From Streptomyces sp. AV19 (GTDB lineage Bacteria; Actinomycetota; Actinomycetes; Streptomycetales; Streptomycetaceae): DNA of 64,000 nucleotides. The position numbers and the translations under genes are program-made. The stretch is taken from positions 677,671 through 741,670 of the forward strand of contig NZ_JAEAMR010000003.1 in assembly GCF_015999245.1 (NCBI RefSeq). The letters run 5' to 3'. Positions 26,664 to 34,719 of the stretch are shown here, in pieces. Within the stretch, counting starts at the first letter, position 1. Each line of letters begins with the position of its first letter. Below the pieces are notes generated by a model. It saw only the letters and a program-made list of their open reading frames with translations. It made no database searches and was not told the origin of the DNA.

Positions 26664-27292
26664 TCGCCGAGGATTCCGTCCTGCTGAGGGTGGGCCTGGT
26701 GAAGGTCCTGGAGATGGCCGGATTCGAGGTGGTCGCGGAGGTGGGCGACGCGGAGGCGCTGCTCGCGGCGGTCGAGACCCACCGCCCCGGCATCGCCGTC
26801 TGCGACGTCCGCATGCCGCCCGGCTTCACGGACGAGGGCGTCCGCGCGGCCCTCGTCGTCCGCGAGCGGTGGCCGGACACGGCGGTGCTCCTCCTCTCCC
26901 AGTACGTGGAGGAGCGCTACGCGGCGGACCTGCTGACGGGCGACACGCGCGGCGTCGGCTACCTGCTCAAGCAACGGGTCGCGGACGTCGAGGAGTTCGT
27001 GGACGTGCTGCGACGGGTGGCGGCGGGCGGTACGGCCCTCGACCCGCAGGTCGTCTCGCAGCTGCTGCTGCGCCGGCACAGCGACCCGCTCGACCGCCTG
27101 ACGCCGCGCGAGCGGGAGGTCCTGGAGCTGATGGCGGGCGGCCGCTCGAACGCGGGGATCGCGGAGCGGCTGGTGGTGAGCGAGAGCGCGGTGGCGAAGC
27201 ACATCAACAACATCCTGGCGAAACTGGATCTGCCGAAGGCGGAGGGGGATCATCGGCGGGTTCTGGCGGTGTTGCGGTTTTTGGGGATTTAG
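26651..27292 (+). CDS. NarL-family response regulator
   Basis: A 213-aa regulator. The receiver domain has the acidic pair ED near residues 7-8, phosphoacceptor Asp52 in CDVRMPP, and the conserved Lys in YLLKQRV. The output domain is LuxR-type HTH (LTPREREVLELMAGGRSNAGIA, positions about 150-205). GTG 26651 overlaps the kinase gene; GTG 26660 is an alternative start. It forms a cognate pair with the kinase. An inverted repeat at 27292-27310 just after the stop is a weak terminator candidate. Confidence 0.92.
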   Translation: MRAVIAEDSVLLRVGLVKVLEMAGFEVVAEVGDAEALLAAVETHRPGIAVCDVRMPPGFTDEGVRAALVVRERWPDTAVLLLSQYVEERYAADLLTGDTRGVGYLLKQRVADVEEFVDVLRRVAAGGTALDPQVVSQLLLRRHSDPLDRLTPREREVLELMAGGRSNAGIAERLVVSESAVAKHINNILAKLDLPKAEGDHRRVLAVLRFLGI

Positions 27293-27483
27293 CCGACTCA
27301 GGGGGTCGGCGGCCGGTCGGGTTCGGGCCGGCGGTGTGCCGCGCGGAGCTCGGAGGCACCGCGTCACCCGGCGGGCCGCCGGGACCCGCCACCATGCTCC
27401 AAATGGCCTCGACACGGCCGAAGTCTGCAAGTTAGGGTGGGCTTACTTTGGGGTGATGATATGCCCTTCAGGGAGGGGAAAGC

Positions 27484-28176
27484 GTGCGGGCGGTACCACG
27501 ATCAGCGCTGGTCGAAGGCGTCATCGAGCGACTGAAGTCCCAGATCGCCGGCGGGAGATGGCCCATGGGCAGCAAGATCCCCATCGAGGACGAGCTCGTC
27601 GGGGAACTCCAGGTCAGCCGCAGCACGCTGCGTCAGGCGGTGCAGGCCCTGGTGTACGTGGGCCTGCTGGAAACGGCGCAGGGCCGGGGCACGTTCGTGC
27701 GTGGCACGCATGAGGTCGACGCCGTACTGACCCGCTACCTGGCCGACGCCGAGCTCGTCTCCGTACTGGAGACCCGTCGCGGCCTCGAAGTGGAGGCCGC
27801 CGGACTCGCCGCCGAACGCGGCACCGCCGCCGATCTGGAACGCCTCACGGCCCTGCACGACCGGCAGATGGCCGCCCACCGGGACGGCCGGGCGCAGGAC
27901 TTCAACCGCGCGGCGGTGGAGTTCCACTCGGCCGTCGTCGAGGCGGCGGGCAATCCTGTGCTGGCCCGGCTGTACGGCAGCATGCTGGGCTCCGTCAGCG
28001 ACTCCGTACGGCTCGGCGGCGTACGCCGGCCCGACGAGCACTACGGCGATCCGGGGCACGCCCGCATCCTGCGGGCCATCGGTGACCGTGACCCGCAGGC
28101 CGCGCGGGAGGCGGCGGCCGCGCACCTCACCACCTTCCTGAACGCGCTGGCACCGGCGGACGGAGGCGCGCGATGA
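27484..28176 (+). CDS. GntR/FadR-family transcriptional regulator
   Basis: A 230-aa regulator with an N-terminal winged helix (IEDELVGELQVSRSTLRQAVQAL, then GLLETAQGRGTFVRG) and a C-terminal helical FCD ligand-binding domain. The FCD metal/ligand residues are suggested by D and H positions in DFNRAAVEFHSAVVEAAGNP and by the H in GHARILRAI. FadR-type regulators usually bind a carboxylate metabolite and repress adjacent transport or catabolic genes. The start is GTG 27484 with GGGAGGGG upstream. Its stop overlaps the MFS start (ATGA), so the two form an operon and the MFS protein is the likely target. Confidence 0.9.
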   Translation: MRAVPRSALVEGVIERLKSQIAGGRWPMGSKIPIEDELVGELQVSRSTLRQAVQALVYVGLLETAQGRGTFVRGTHEVDAVLTRYLADAELVSVLETRRGLEVEAAGLAAERGTAADLERLTALHDRQMAAHRDGRAQDFNRAAVEFHSAVVEAAGNPVLARLYGSMLGSVSDSVRLGGVRRPDEHYGDPGHARILRAIGDRDPQAAREAAAAHLTTFLNALAPADGGAR

Positions 28177-29465
28177 CGGCCCGGGACACGGGGGCGGAGT
28201 CGCTGTTCACCCGCACCGCGGTGGTGGCGTCCTGCCTCGGCATGGTGGTCATCGGCGCACTGCTCGCCCTGTACGGGCCGGTGGTCCCCGCGCTCCGCGA
28301 CCGCTTCGGATTGTCCGAGTCGACGGCCGGACTGGCCCTCGCCGCCCAGTCGTTCGGCGCGGTGCTCGGCGTCATCGGCTTCCACTCCGTCCACCGCCGG
28401 ATCGGCAACCGCGCGCTGCTCGCCTCCTCGTACCTGACCATGCTGGCGGGCACCGTCGTCTTCGGCCTGTCGGGGGTGTGGCCGCTGATGCTGGGGGCGG
28501 CGTTCGTCACCGGGCTCGGGCTGGGCGGTGTCGACTTCGCCATCAGCCGCCTGTTCCTCATCGGGCTCGGGGCGCGCGGTCCGGCCCTGCTGAACGTGGC
28601 CCACGGCTGCTTCGGGCTCGGGACCGTACTGGCCCCCGCCGTGATCGCTGTCGTCGGCCCGGACCGTTACGGCGCGGTGTTCGTCGCCCTCGGCCTGCTG
28701 AGCCTCGTCCCGCTGGCGTGCGTCCGCGGGATCCGCGCCCGGCCGACCCCCGCCGACCTGGCCGTTCAGGCTGGTCAGGACGGTCGGGCCGGGACACCGG
28801 CCGGTGGTCCGGGCCGCCGCACGCCGGCCATGGTGCTCGCCGGGTTCGTGGCCGTCTACATGCTGCACTTCGCGGTGCAGAGCGGCATCGGCAACTGGGA
28901 ACCCACGCATCTGCACGACCTCGGCCGCAGCACGACCACCGCGACTGTCGCCACGTCGCTGTACTGGCTGGCGATGACCGCGGGCCGGTTCCTGGTCGCG
29001 CCGCTCGCCCGGCGCTGGTCGGCCTCGGTGATCGTCACCGCCTCCTGCGTTCTGATGACCGTGAGCGTCCTGCTGGTGCCGGTGCCCGGTCTCACCCCCT
29101 GGGCCTACGCCGCCGCGGGACTGTGCATCGGTCCCATCTTCCCCAACGGCCTGAACTGGCTGAACCGTTCGGCCCCGGCATCGGGCAACGCCATGGCCTA
29201 CGTCATCGCCGCGGCCATGCTCGGCTCCGTCGCCTTCCCACCGGTGCTGGGTGCGGCCATCGAGGAGTACGGAGTCGGCGCGCTGCCCGTCATGCTGTCC
29301 GGTCTCTGCCTGCTCACCGTGGCCGTGAGCGTGGCCCTGGCCGGGCGGCTCCGCGGCTCCCGTCAGGAGACGGTCCCCGCGACACCGGCCGTACGAACCG
29401 GGGGAACGGGAACGGACCGAGAAGGCCGTAGGATCCGCGAGACCCAGGAGAAGGGGACGTCATGA
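28173..29465 (+). CDS. MFS transporter (FucP/NagP-like sugar or organic acid permease)
   Basis: A 430-aa transporter with twelve predicted helices in two six-helix halves separated by a polar loop (about residues 190-215, PTPADLAVQ...). Helix motifs GLALAAQSFGAVLGVIGFHS and GLGLGGVDFAISRLF resemble the set of MFS transporters that include FucP-like proteins. It is translationally coupled to the GntR gene. The hydrophilic tail of about 45 residues after the last helix overlaps the convergent gene on the minus strand by 152 bp, which is an unusually long coding overlap. The substrate is unknown. Confidence 0.87.
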   Translation: MTARDTGAESLFTRTAVVASCLGMVVIGALLALYGPVVPALRDRFGLSESTAGLALAAQSFGAVLGVIGFHSVHRRIGNRALLASSYLTMLAGTVVFGLSGVWPLMLGAAFVTGLGLGGVDFAISRLFLIGLGARGPALLNVAHGCFGLGTVLAPAVIAVVGPDRYGAVFVALGLLSLVPLACVRGIRARPTPADLAVQAGQDGRAGTPAGGPGRRTPAMVLAGFVAVYMLHFAVQSGIGNWEPTHLHDLGRSTTTATVATSLYWLAMTAGRFLVAPLARRWSASVIVTASCVLMTVSVLLVPVPGLTPWAYAAAGLCIGPIFPNGLNWLNRSAPASGNAMAYVIAAAMLGSVAFPPVLGAAIEEYGVGALPVMLSGLCLLTVAVSVALAGRLRGSRQETVPATPAVRTGGTGTDREGRRIRETQEKGTS

Positions 29466-29850
29466 CATCGCCGTCGATCTTGTAGCAGATGCCGATGAAG
29501 TCGCAGGAAGCGGTGACGCGCCGACCCGGCTCGTACTCCCGGTCGATGTCGAGGCCGCTCCTCGCCGCGCCGCCGCCCGAGGGGCGGAAGGTGCCCGAGC
29601 AGTGGACGGTGTCCTCGCCGCCGTGATGCGTCGACGGCAGGTGCTCGCACCGCTCGACCGCGAAGGTTCCGCGGGTCCCCAACACCCCCGACGCATGACT
29701 GGAGATGCCGGCAGCGAACGTCCCGAACACCAACCCGGCCAGGATGAGCAGGATGCCACCGAACCGTGTCCCCGCACCCGACTTGCCGTGCGGGGTCACT
29801 GGGTTCGCACGACGAGGGCGCTTTTTCTTCCTCTTCCTCTTCTTGGCCAT
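29314..29850 (-). CDS. Single-pass membrane protein with Lys/Arg-rich N-terminus, last gene of the T7SS-cargo-like operon
   Basis: A 178-aa protein starting MAKKRKRKKKRPRR, followed by one hydrophobic segment (GGILLILAGLVFGTFAAGI) and an external-type region with three or four Cys (CEHLP, VHCSGTF, CDFIGICYK). The topology should be N-in/C-out with disulfides possible. The last 152 bp run antisense to the end of the MFS gene. Base composition of this tail looks like the complement of a coding sequence, so the protein may in nature end earlier or the overlap may be tolerated. It starts 8 bp after the preceding gene. The function is unknown; an immunity or accessory role is inference from position. 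Confidence 0.6.
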   Translation of the reverse strand: MAKKRKRKKKRPRRANPVTPHGKSGAGTRFGGILLILAGLVFGTFAAGISSHASGVLGTRGTFAVERCEHLPSTHHGGEDTVHCSGTFRPSGGGAARSGLDIDREYEPGRRVTASCDFIGICYKIDGDVMTSPSPGSRGSYGLLGPFPFPRFVRPVSRGPSPDGSRGAARPGPRSRPR

Positions 29851-29858
29851 GCGTGTCT

Positions 29859-30383
29859 TTACACGTCCAGCCCGAGTCTCTCGCGTTCGTGGCGTTCGCC
29901 GATGGTGTAGCGGCCGAAGCTGCGGATGAGGTGCGTGAACAACGCGGCGCAGGCGACCGGAACGGCGAGGATCAGGAGGACCGAGCCGAGTACGACGGCC
30001 GCCGCCGCGACGGCGGTCCGCATGGCACGCAGCCGCTTGCCGAGCGCGGCCGTTCCCAGCCCGCCGCCTAGCACGACGCCACGGCGGTCGAGGGTCCGGA
30101 TGTCCCGGAGCGTGAAGCAGGCCACGCCGATGCCGAGCAGGGCGTACACCACGAGGACGACGGTCAGGACGGCTGCCCCGTCCGGTACGGCCGCGGTGAC
30201 GACGGCCGCCCCCATCGCCGCCGTCAGGGCGGTGGTCACGAGCAGGAAGAGCGACAGTGTGAAGCGGTGCCACCAATAGGCAGGGCCCCGGTCCAGCCAG
30301 GTGAGGCCGACCCACCGGAGGGGTTCGGGCGGGATGGCTCCCGGGGGGAGCCCGTGGTGCCTCCGCCTAGCCGAAGAGGCCAT
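29859..30383 (-). CDS. Multi-pass membrane protein, candidate immunity/partner protein
   Basis: A 174-aa protein with about four hydrophobic segments: two between residues 41 and 90 (LFLLVTTALTAAMGAAVVTAA and AVLTVVLVVYALLGIGVACF) and one long or two short between about 120 and 155. No motif is recognised. It begins 17 bp inside the end of the WXG-headed gene, a coupling often seen for toxin-immunity or effector-chaperone partners. If the WXG-headed protein damages membranes, a polytopic membrane protein would be a fitting antidote. That is inference. Confidence 0.65.
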   Translation of the reverse strand: MASSARRRHHGLPPGAIPPEPLRWVGLTWLDRGPAYWWHRFTLSLFLLVTTALTAAMGAAVVTAAVPDGAAVLTVVLVVYALLGIGVACFTLRDIRTLDRRGVVLGGGLGTAALGKRLRAMRTAVAAAAVVLGSVLLILAVPVACAALFTHLIRSFGRYTIGERHERERLGLDV

Positions 30384-31635
30384 GCCAAGCCTTCTTCACG
30401 CCGCTCGAGCCGGCGTGCCATGCGCCCTTCACCGCGTTCTCACCCTTGTGGTACATGCCTTTCGCGTCGTTCTCCCACCAGTTGTCCGCGGCTTCACCGA
30501 CGCTGTGGCCGATGCCCTTGACGACACCGTACTTGTGGATGTTGTCGCCCCAGTGGGCATGGGTCAGTTCATATCCGAACGTTCCCACGCCGTAGCCGAC
30601 GGCGACACCGCCCAGCACACCGGCCGCGACGACCGGGTTCGACGCACTGGCGCCGACGATCAAGCCCTCCGCCGCCCCGCCCGCCCACATGCCCACCGCC
30701 GCCGGCGTCGCGTCGCGGGCGAAGGACTCCTGCCACGACCACCCTCGCTGCCGGTGGTCGTCGTACATCTGGAGGCCGACCATGGCTCCGGTCAGACCGG
30801 TGCTGACCGCGCCGTACGTGCCGAACTTCCCGAGGTTCCGGACGGAGTGGTCCTTGGCGACGTCGCCGATCGTGAGCCGGGCCGCGCCACTGCCCTTGAA
30901 CCTGCTCTCCCAGCCCTCGACCGAGGCGGTCCGAAGGCGCTGCTCGCTGAGCTTGGCCCTGACCTCGCGGCGTTCCGCCAGGCGCTTCTGCCAGGCGTCG
31001 CTGCCGTGGGGCAGCGCCTTCTGGCCCTTCTTGAGGTCCCGGGCCACCTGCTGGAGCTTCTCCAGCTTCTTCGCGCTCTCCTGCGTGAGCGCCGCGGGCG
31101 TGGTGTACAGCCCCCGCAGGACTTCCGCCAGGGTGCAGGTGTCGGCGCCGTTGTACTGGTTCGGGTTGCCCTTGTTGAGGATCTGGTCCAGCACGGCGTT
31201 CAGGCTGTGCGTCGCCGACTCCCGCGCGTTCTGCGCCCGCTTCAGCGCCGCGTCCCGGCCGCCCTGCCACGCGTCCAGTGCCGTCTGCTGGTCGGCCTTG
31301 CCGGTCGCCCCGCCCTGGCTGTCCAGGGTGAGCCCCGCCGCACGTGCCTTGTCCTGGGCATCGCCCAAGTCGCGCTTGGCGGCCTCCAGTTCCTCCGTGA
31401 GGACGCCGATGACGTCCGAGACCTGCGACATGGCCTCCGACATGGCGGCGCCGACTGTGCCGTCGTGCGCCCACACCGTCTGGAACGCCGTGGCGCCCTC
31501 GCCGCTCCAACCGGCCTCGTGGACGACGCCGTTGACCTTCTTGTTGAGGACCTTGGACGAGGCGTCGTACTTCTCCGTGGCCGACGTGTAGTCGGTGGCG
31601 ACCTTCTTCAGGCCGGCGATGTCGTCATCGATCAC
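30367..31635 (-). CDS. WXG100-headed putative type VII secretion substrate/effector (422 aa)
   Basis: A 422-aa protein. The first about 100 residues look like a WXG100-type helical hairpin, with WSG at residues 43-45 (HEAGWSGEGATAFQ). A long charged coiled-coil follows (about 110-245). The C-terminal domain is Gly/Ala-rich with Trp residues (SNPVVAAGVLGGVAVGYGVGT, then repeated W, H and K: DNWWENDAKG and KGAWHAGSSGVKKAWHG). The glycine-zipper-like part could insert in a membrane. This modular plan, WXG head plus variable C-terminus, is that of polymorphic T7SS effectors. The GTG start overlaps the EspC-like gene stop. No catalytic residues are recognisable, so toxic activity is only a hypothesis. 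Confidence 0.72.
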   Translation of the reverse strand: MIDDDIAGLKKVATDYTSATEKYDASSKVLNKKVNGVVHEAGWSGEGATAFQTVWAHDGTVGAAMSEAMSQVSDVIGVLTEELEAAKRDLGDAQDKARAAGLTLDSQGGATGKADQQTALDAWQGGRDAALKRAQNARESATHSLNAVLDQILNKGNPNQYNGADTCTLAEVLRGLYTTPAALTQESAKKLEKLQQVARDLKKGQKALPHGSDAWQKRLAERREVRAKLSEQRLRTASVEGWESRFKGSGAARLTIGDVAKDHSVRNLGKFGTYGAVSTGLTGAMVGLQMYDDHRQRGWSWQESFARDATPAAVGMWAGGAAEGLIVGASASNPVVAAGVLGGVAVGYGVGTFGYELTHAHWGDNIHKYGVVKGIGHSVGEAADNWWENDAKGMYHKGENAVKGAWHAGSSGVKKAWHGLFG

Positions 31636-31937
31636 TTCGACGCCCTGCCCATCAGGTCCTTGAACATCTTGTCGGTGTCGATGTCCTGGTCGTGATAGTC
31701 GGACGCCGCGCCACGGAGGTTGCTCCCGTGGGTGTCCACGAGCTTCGTCAGCAACTCGTGCGCGATGCCGAACGCGTCGCTGAGCTGCGACAGCGCCCCG
31801 CTCAGGCCGGCATCGCCGACGCCGGGGGTCGGCGGGGCGGCCAGGTGCTTGAACTCGCCGAGGTGCAGCGCCTCGCGGTGGAAGCCCTTCCCCGCGTCGT
31901 CGATGTGCTCCACGGTCGCCTTGAGCTTGTCAGCCAC
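31632..31937 (-). CDS. EspC/WXG100-like small T7SS protein with YxxxD export motif
   Basis: A 101-aa helical protein. Two helices (about 10-30 and 45-72) are joined by a Pro/Gly-rich turn (APPTPGVGD) and followed by YHDQD at residues 81-85. That matches the YxxxD/E signal recognised by type VII secretion in actinobacteria. The WXG motif itself is absent, as in EspC-type partners. The GTG start (31935-31937) has GGGGAGG upstream. It overlaps the gene before it by 8 bp and the WXG-headed gene by 4 bp, so it could form a heterodimer with the WXG-headed protein for secretion. No EccA-E or MycP genes occur in this window. Confidence 0.75.
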   Translation of the reverse strand: MADKLKATVEHIDDAGKGFHREALHLGEFKHLAAPPTPGVGDAGLSGALSQLSDAFGIAHELLTKLVDTHGSNLRGAASDYHDQDIDTDKMFKDLMGRASK

Positions 31938-32259
31938 GCGCGGCCTCCCCTTCCTCGCGGTGGTCCTCGCGTTCCCCGCGGGACGGCACGGCGGGCGGGT
32001 CCACCACGATGTCGGAGACGCCCGCCTCGCCGAGCAGGTGGCGCAGGGCGCCGACGGGCAGTGCCACCCACGGCTGGTCGGGGCCGAGGCAGGCGGTGAG
32101 CCGCTCGGACGAGGTGAACGCCAGGCTGCAGACGGTCCCTCGGACCGTGTGCCAGGTTTCGAACTCGACGCCGTCCTCGGTCCTCTGCCAGCCGTCCGCC
32201 GGCCGTGGCCGCGCGGGGGCGAGGACGATCAGGTCGTCGTCGAGTGTGGGGGAGGTCAA
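31930..32259 (-). CDS. SAV_915-like (SseB-type) protein heading the T7SS-cargo-like operon
   Basis: A 109-aa cytosolic protein resembling the streptomycete SAV_915 family. Features are ACLGPDQPWVALPVGALRHLLGEAGV followed by a short strand DIVVDPP and an acidic/basic tail. A TTG start (32257-32259) with GGAG about 10 nt upstream is the best candidate. Members are often found next to secreted WXG-type proteins in Streptomyces, but the role is unknown; a chaperone like EspG is a possible analogy. It leads five overlapping or nearly overlapping genes on the minus strand. Confidence 0.65.
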   Translation of the reverse strand: MTSPTLDDDLIVLAPARPRPADGWQRTEDGVEFETWHTVRGTVCSLAFTSSERLTACLGPDQPWVALPVGALRHLLGEAGVSDIVVDPPAVPSRGEREDHREEGEAARG

Positions 32260-32374
32260 GGGACAACGCTCCTGCCGAGCCGGTGTTTTCGGACAGAAGA
32301 TCAGCCTAGGAAGCGCCGTGACGCGGGTCCAGGGATTTGGCCGATGTCACAGTGCGGGAAGCGTCAAGGTCGCG

Positions 32375-32956
32375 TCAGGCGCGAAGCCCCCGCAGCACCA
32401 GCTCGCACACCACCCCGAACGCCGCGTCGATCCCCTCCTGCCCCCACTCCGCCGCGTACGCGGGATCGTGGAAGCGGTTGGTCGCGTCCCAGACCGCCCG
32501 GGCCGTCGCGGCCGGGTCGTCGGACGCGAACTCGCCCTGCCGGACGCCGCTTTCGACGATGGCGGCGATCTGGGCGATCATCGTCGCGATGTGCCGCTCG
32601 ACCGTCGCGCTGTTCTCGCCGACCAGGACCATGTACGTCGCGAACAGCTCCGGGTCGTCGCCCGCCTTGCGGCGCTTCGCGGTGAAGAGGGCGGTGAGCC
32701 ACTCGCGGAGGCGGGGGGCCGCCGGGCCCTCGGAGACGGCGACGGCGGACAGCAGCGCGTGCGACTGGTCGAGCCAGCGCTCGGTGACCGCCTCCCGCAG
32801 GGCGGCCTTGCTGCCGAAGTGGCGGTAGACGCTGCCGTGGCTGACGCCGAGCGCGCGGGCGACGTCGACGACGGTCGCCTTGGCCGGGCCGAAGCGGCGC
32901 AGGACGTCCTCGGTGGCTTCGAGGATGCGTTCCGGGGTCAGGGGCTCGGGCGGCAT
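32375..32956 (-). CDS. TetR-family repressor
   Basis: A 193-aa regulator. The N-terminal HTH (VVDVARALGVSHGSVYRHFGSKAALRE, about 28-54) is typical TetR; the helical C-terminus is a ligand/dimer domain. It lies 109 bp downstream of an aldo-keto reductase gene on the same strand. The perfect palindrome at 34145-34176 upstream of that reductase gene is a fitting operator, so the pair may form a self-contained regulatory unit with the reductase as target. Ligand unknown. Confidence 0.92.
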   Translation of the reverse strand: MPPEPLTPERILEATEDVLRRFGPAKATVVDVARALGVSHGSVYRHFGSKAALREAVTERWLDQSHALLSAVAVSEGPAAPRLREWLTALFTAKRRKAGDDPELFATYMVLVGENSATVERHIATMIAQIAAIVESGVRQGEFASDDPAATARAVWDATNRFHDPAYAAEWGQEGIDAAFGVVCELVLRGLRA

Positions 32957-33065
32957 CGGGGTGCGGGTCCTTTCGGTCGGGCCCGTGTCGGGCCTGTTGA
33001 ACGACCGTACCCGGCCGCGCGGCCCGCCCCGGACGGGGCCGGTGCCGCGCGGCCGTGGGGACGGG

Positions 33066-34070
33066 TCAGCGCTCGCTGTCCAGGTGCGCCATCTGCTCCG
33101 TCGGGTAGCGGTCGCCCGCCGCCGCGTCCGCCGGGACCGCGGCCTCGATGGCGGCCAGGTCGTCGGCGCTCAGCGGCACGTCCAGCGCGCCGAGGGACTC
33201 CGCGAGGCGCTCGCGGGTGCGGGCGCCGACCAGCGGGACGATGTCGTCGCCCTGGGCCAGGACCCAGGCGATCGCCGTCTGCGCGACGGTCGCGCCCCGC
33301 GCCTCGGCGACCTTGCGCAGCGCGTCGACCAGGTCGAGGTTGCGCTGGAGGTTCTCGCCCTGGAAGCGCGGGCTCATGCCGCGGAAGTCGTTCGCGGCCA
33401 GCTGCCGGTCCCGGCCGAAGTGGCCGCTGATCAGGCCGCGGGACAGGACGCCGTAGGCGGTGACGCCGATGCCCAGCTCGCGGGCGGTGGGCAGGATCTC
33501 GGCCTCGATGCCGCGCGAGATGAGGGAGTACTCGATCTGGAGGTCGGTGACCGGGGCGACCGCGGCGGCCCGGCGCAGGGTGTCCGCGCCCACCTCGGAG
33601 AGGCCGATGTGGCGGACGTGGCCGGCCTCGACGAGCTCGGCGATGGCGCCGACGGTCTCCTCGACGGGGACGCCGGGGTCGATCCGGGCGATCCGGTAGA
33701 CGTCGATGTGGTCGACGCCGAGGCGCTGGAGCGAGTAGGCGGCGAAGTTCTTCACCGCGGCGGGGCGGCCGTCGTAGCTGGACCAGCCGCCGTCCGGGTC
33801 GCGCAGGGCGCCGAACTTGACGCTGGTGAGCGCCTTTTCGCGGTGCGCGGCCGGGGCGGTGCGCAGCGCCTCGCCGATGAGCATCTCGTTGTGGCCCATG
33901 GCGTAGAAGTCGCCGGTGTCGAGCAGGGTGACGCCCGCGTCGAGGGCGGCGTGGATGGTCGCGATCGACTCGGCCCGGTCGGCGTCGCCGTAGAGGGCGG
34001 ACATGCCCATGCAGCCGAGGCCGAGGGCGGAGACCTGGGGGCCGGTGGTGCCGAGGGTGCGGTTCAGCAC
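33066..34070 (-). CDS. Aldo/keto reductase
   Basis: A 334-aa NADPH-dependent oxidoreductase of the AKR superfamily, YajO/Gfo-like. The catalytic residues Asp51, Tyr56 (LLDTGDFYAMGHNE) and Lys86 (SVKFGAL) are in place. The fourth residue, the usual His in the strand after DHIDVY, is replaced (VYRIARIDP), as in a subset of actinobacterial enzymes. The cofactor end is present in VPLVGARTRERLAESLGAL. It reduces aldehydes or ketones; the specific substrate is unknown. It follows a perfect palindromic operator and precedes the TetR gene. Confidence 0.9.
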   Translation of the reverse strand: MLNRTLGTTGPQVSALGLGCMGMSALYGDADRAESIATIHAALDAGVTLLDTGDFYAMGHNEMLIGEALRTAPAAHREKALTSVKFGALRDPDGGWSSYDGRPAAVKNFAAYSLQRLGVDHIDVYRIARIDPGVPVEETVGAIAELVEAGHVRHIGLSEVGADTLRRAAAVAPVTDLQIEYSLISRGIEAEILPTARELGIGVTAYGVLSRGLISGHFGRDRQLAANDFRGMSPRFQGENLQRNLDLVDALRKVAEARGATVAQTAIAWVLAQGDDIVPLVGARTRERLAESLGALDVPLSADDLAAIEAAVPADAAAGDRYPTEQMAHLDSER

Positions 34071-34144
34071 GGGAACTCCTTGGGGGTGGGTCCGGGGGCC
34101 TGCGGGGGCCGGGTCCTACGGGGTACGTCATCGAGAGTGACACA

Positions 34145-34176
34145 TGGAATGACAGATTTCAATAACTGTCATTCCA
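34145..34176. promoter_or_regulatory. TetR-type palindromic operator upstream of the aldo/keto reductase
   Basis: Perfect 11-bp arms at 34145-34155 (tggaatgacag) and 34166-34176 (ctgtcattcca) are separated by 10 bp of AT-rich sequence (atttcaataa). It starts 75 bp upstream of ATG 34070 (minus strand). The TGACAG/CTGTCA core, length and location suit the TetR protein encoded downstream. Confidence 0.8.
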
Positions 34177-34189
34177 ATCACCGACAGGC

Positions 34190-34640
34190 TCAGCGGAGCG
34201 CCCCCGGCAAGCGCCTGCTCAGCACCACGTTCGCCGCCGCCGTCACCAGGTACACCCCGAACGTCACCGTCAGCGCGTCCCGCATCCCCAGCGACGCCGA
34301 CAGCGACAGGAACAGCGAGCCCAGCGCCGCCACCCCCAGGGACATGAAGGACTGCTGGGTGGTGACCATCACCCCGCCCCCGACGCCCGCCTGCGCCAAC
34401 GGCACCTCGCTGAGCACGATCCGCAGGGTCAGCGGCAGCAGCAGCAGCCCCTGGCCCAGGCCCTGGAGCACCAGCACGGGCGCCGCACCCCGGGTGCCCA
34501 GCCCGCCCCAGCCCAGTGGAAGAATCAGAGCGGAAGATCAGAGCCGGCCCGACGATCCCGGCCGCCTGAAGTAACGTCCCGGCGGCCACCGCCCGCCGCC
34601 CGTACCGCGCGCCCAGCCGCGGCCCGAGCGGCGAGTCGGC
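34190..34640 (-). pseudogene. MFS transporter remnant: 5'-truncated and frameshifted
   Basis: The 3' part (34190-34515) translates as the last three or so helices of an MFS drug-efflux type transporter (LGQGLLLLPLTLRIVLSEVP, then VMVTTQQSFMSLGVAALGSL). Upstream, the reading continues in another frame (GARYGRRAVAAGTLLQAAGI, then VGPALIFRS). The frames change around 34516-34546, where a 13-14-bp motif (gaaga-tcagagc) is present twice in a row, so a small duplication is the likely frameshift. All sequence before the RYGRR loop, about half of the gene, is missing. Recognisable coding stops at about 34640, next to the IS605-like remnant. Confidence 0.75.
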
Positions 34641-34719
34641 AGTGCGGTGCGCGGCGACAGTTCGCTTCTGGCGGAGTCGGACGGTGCCCAGGCCGGTTGG
34701 TTCCGCTGTTCGATGTGCT

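Noticed and set aside
29602..29929. Small plus-strand frames opposite the Lys/Arg-rich membrane-protein gene
   Set aside because: Their translations are Ser/Arg-rich without motifs, while the minus strand shows a clean membrane-protein pattern and operon spacing.
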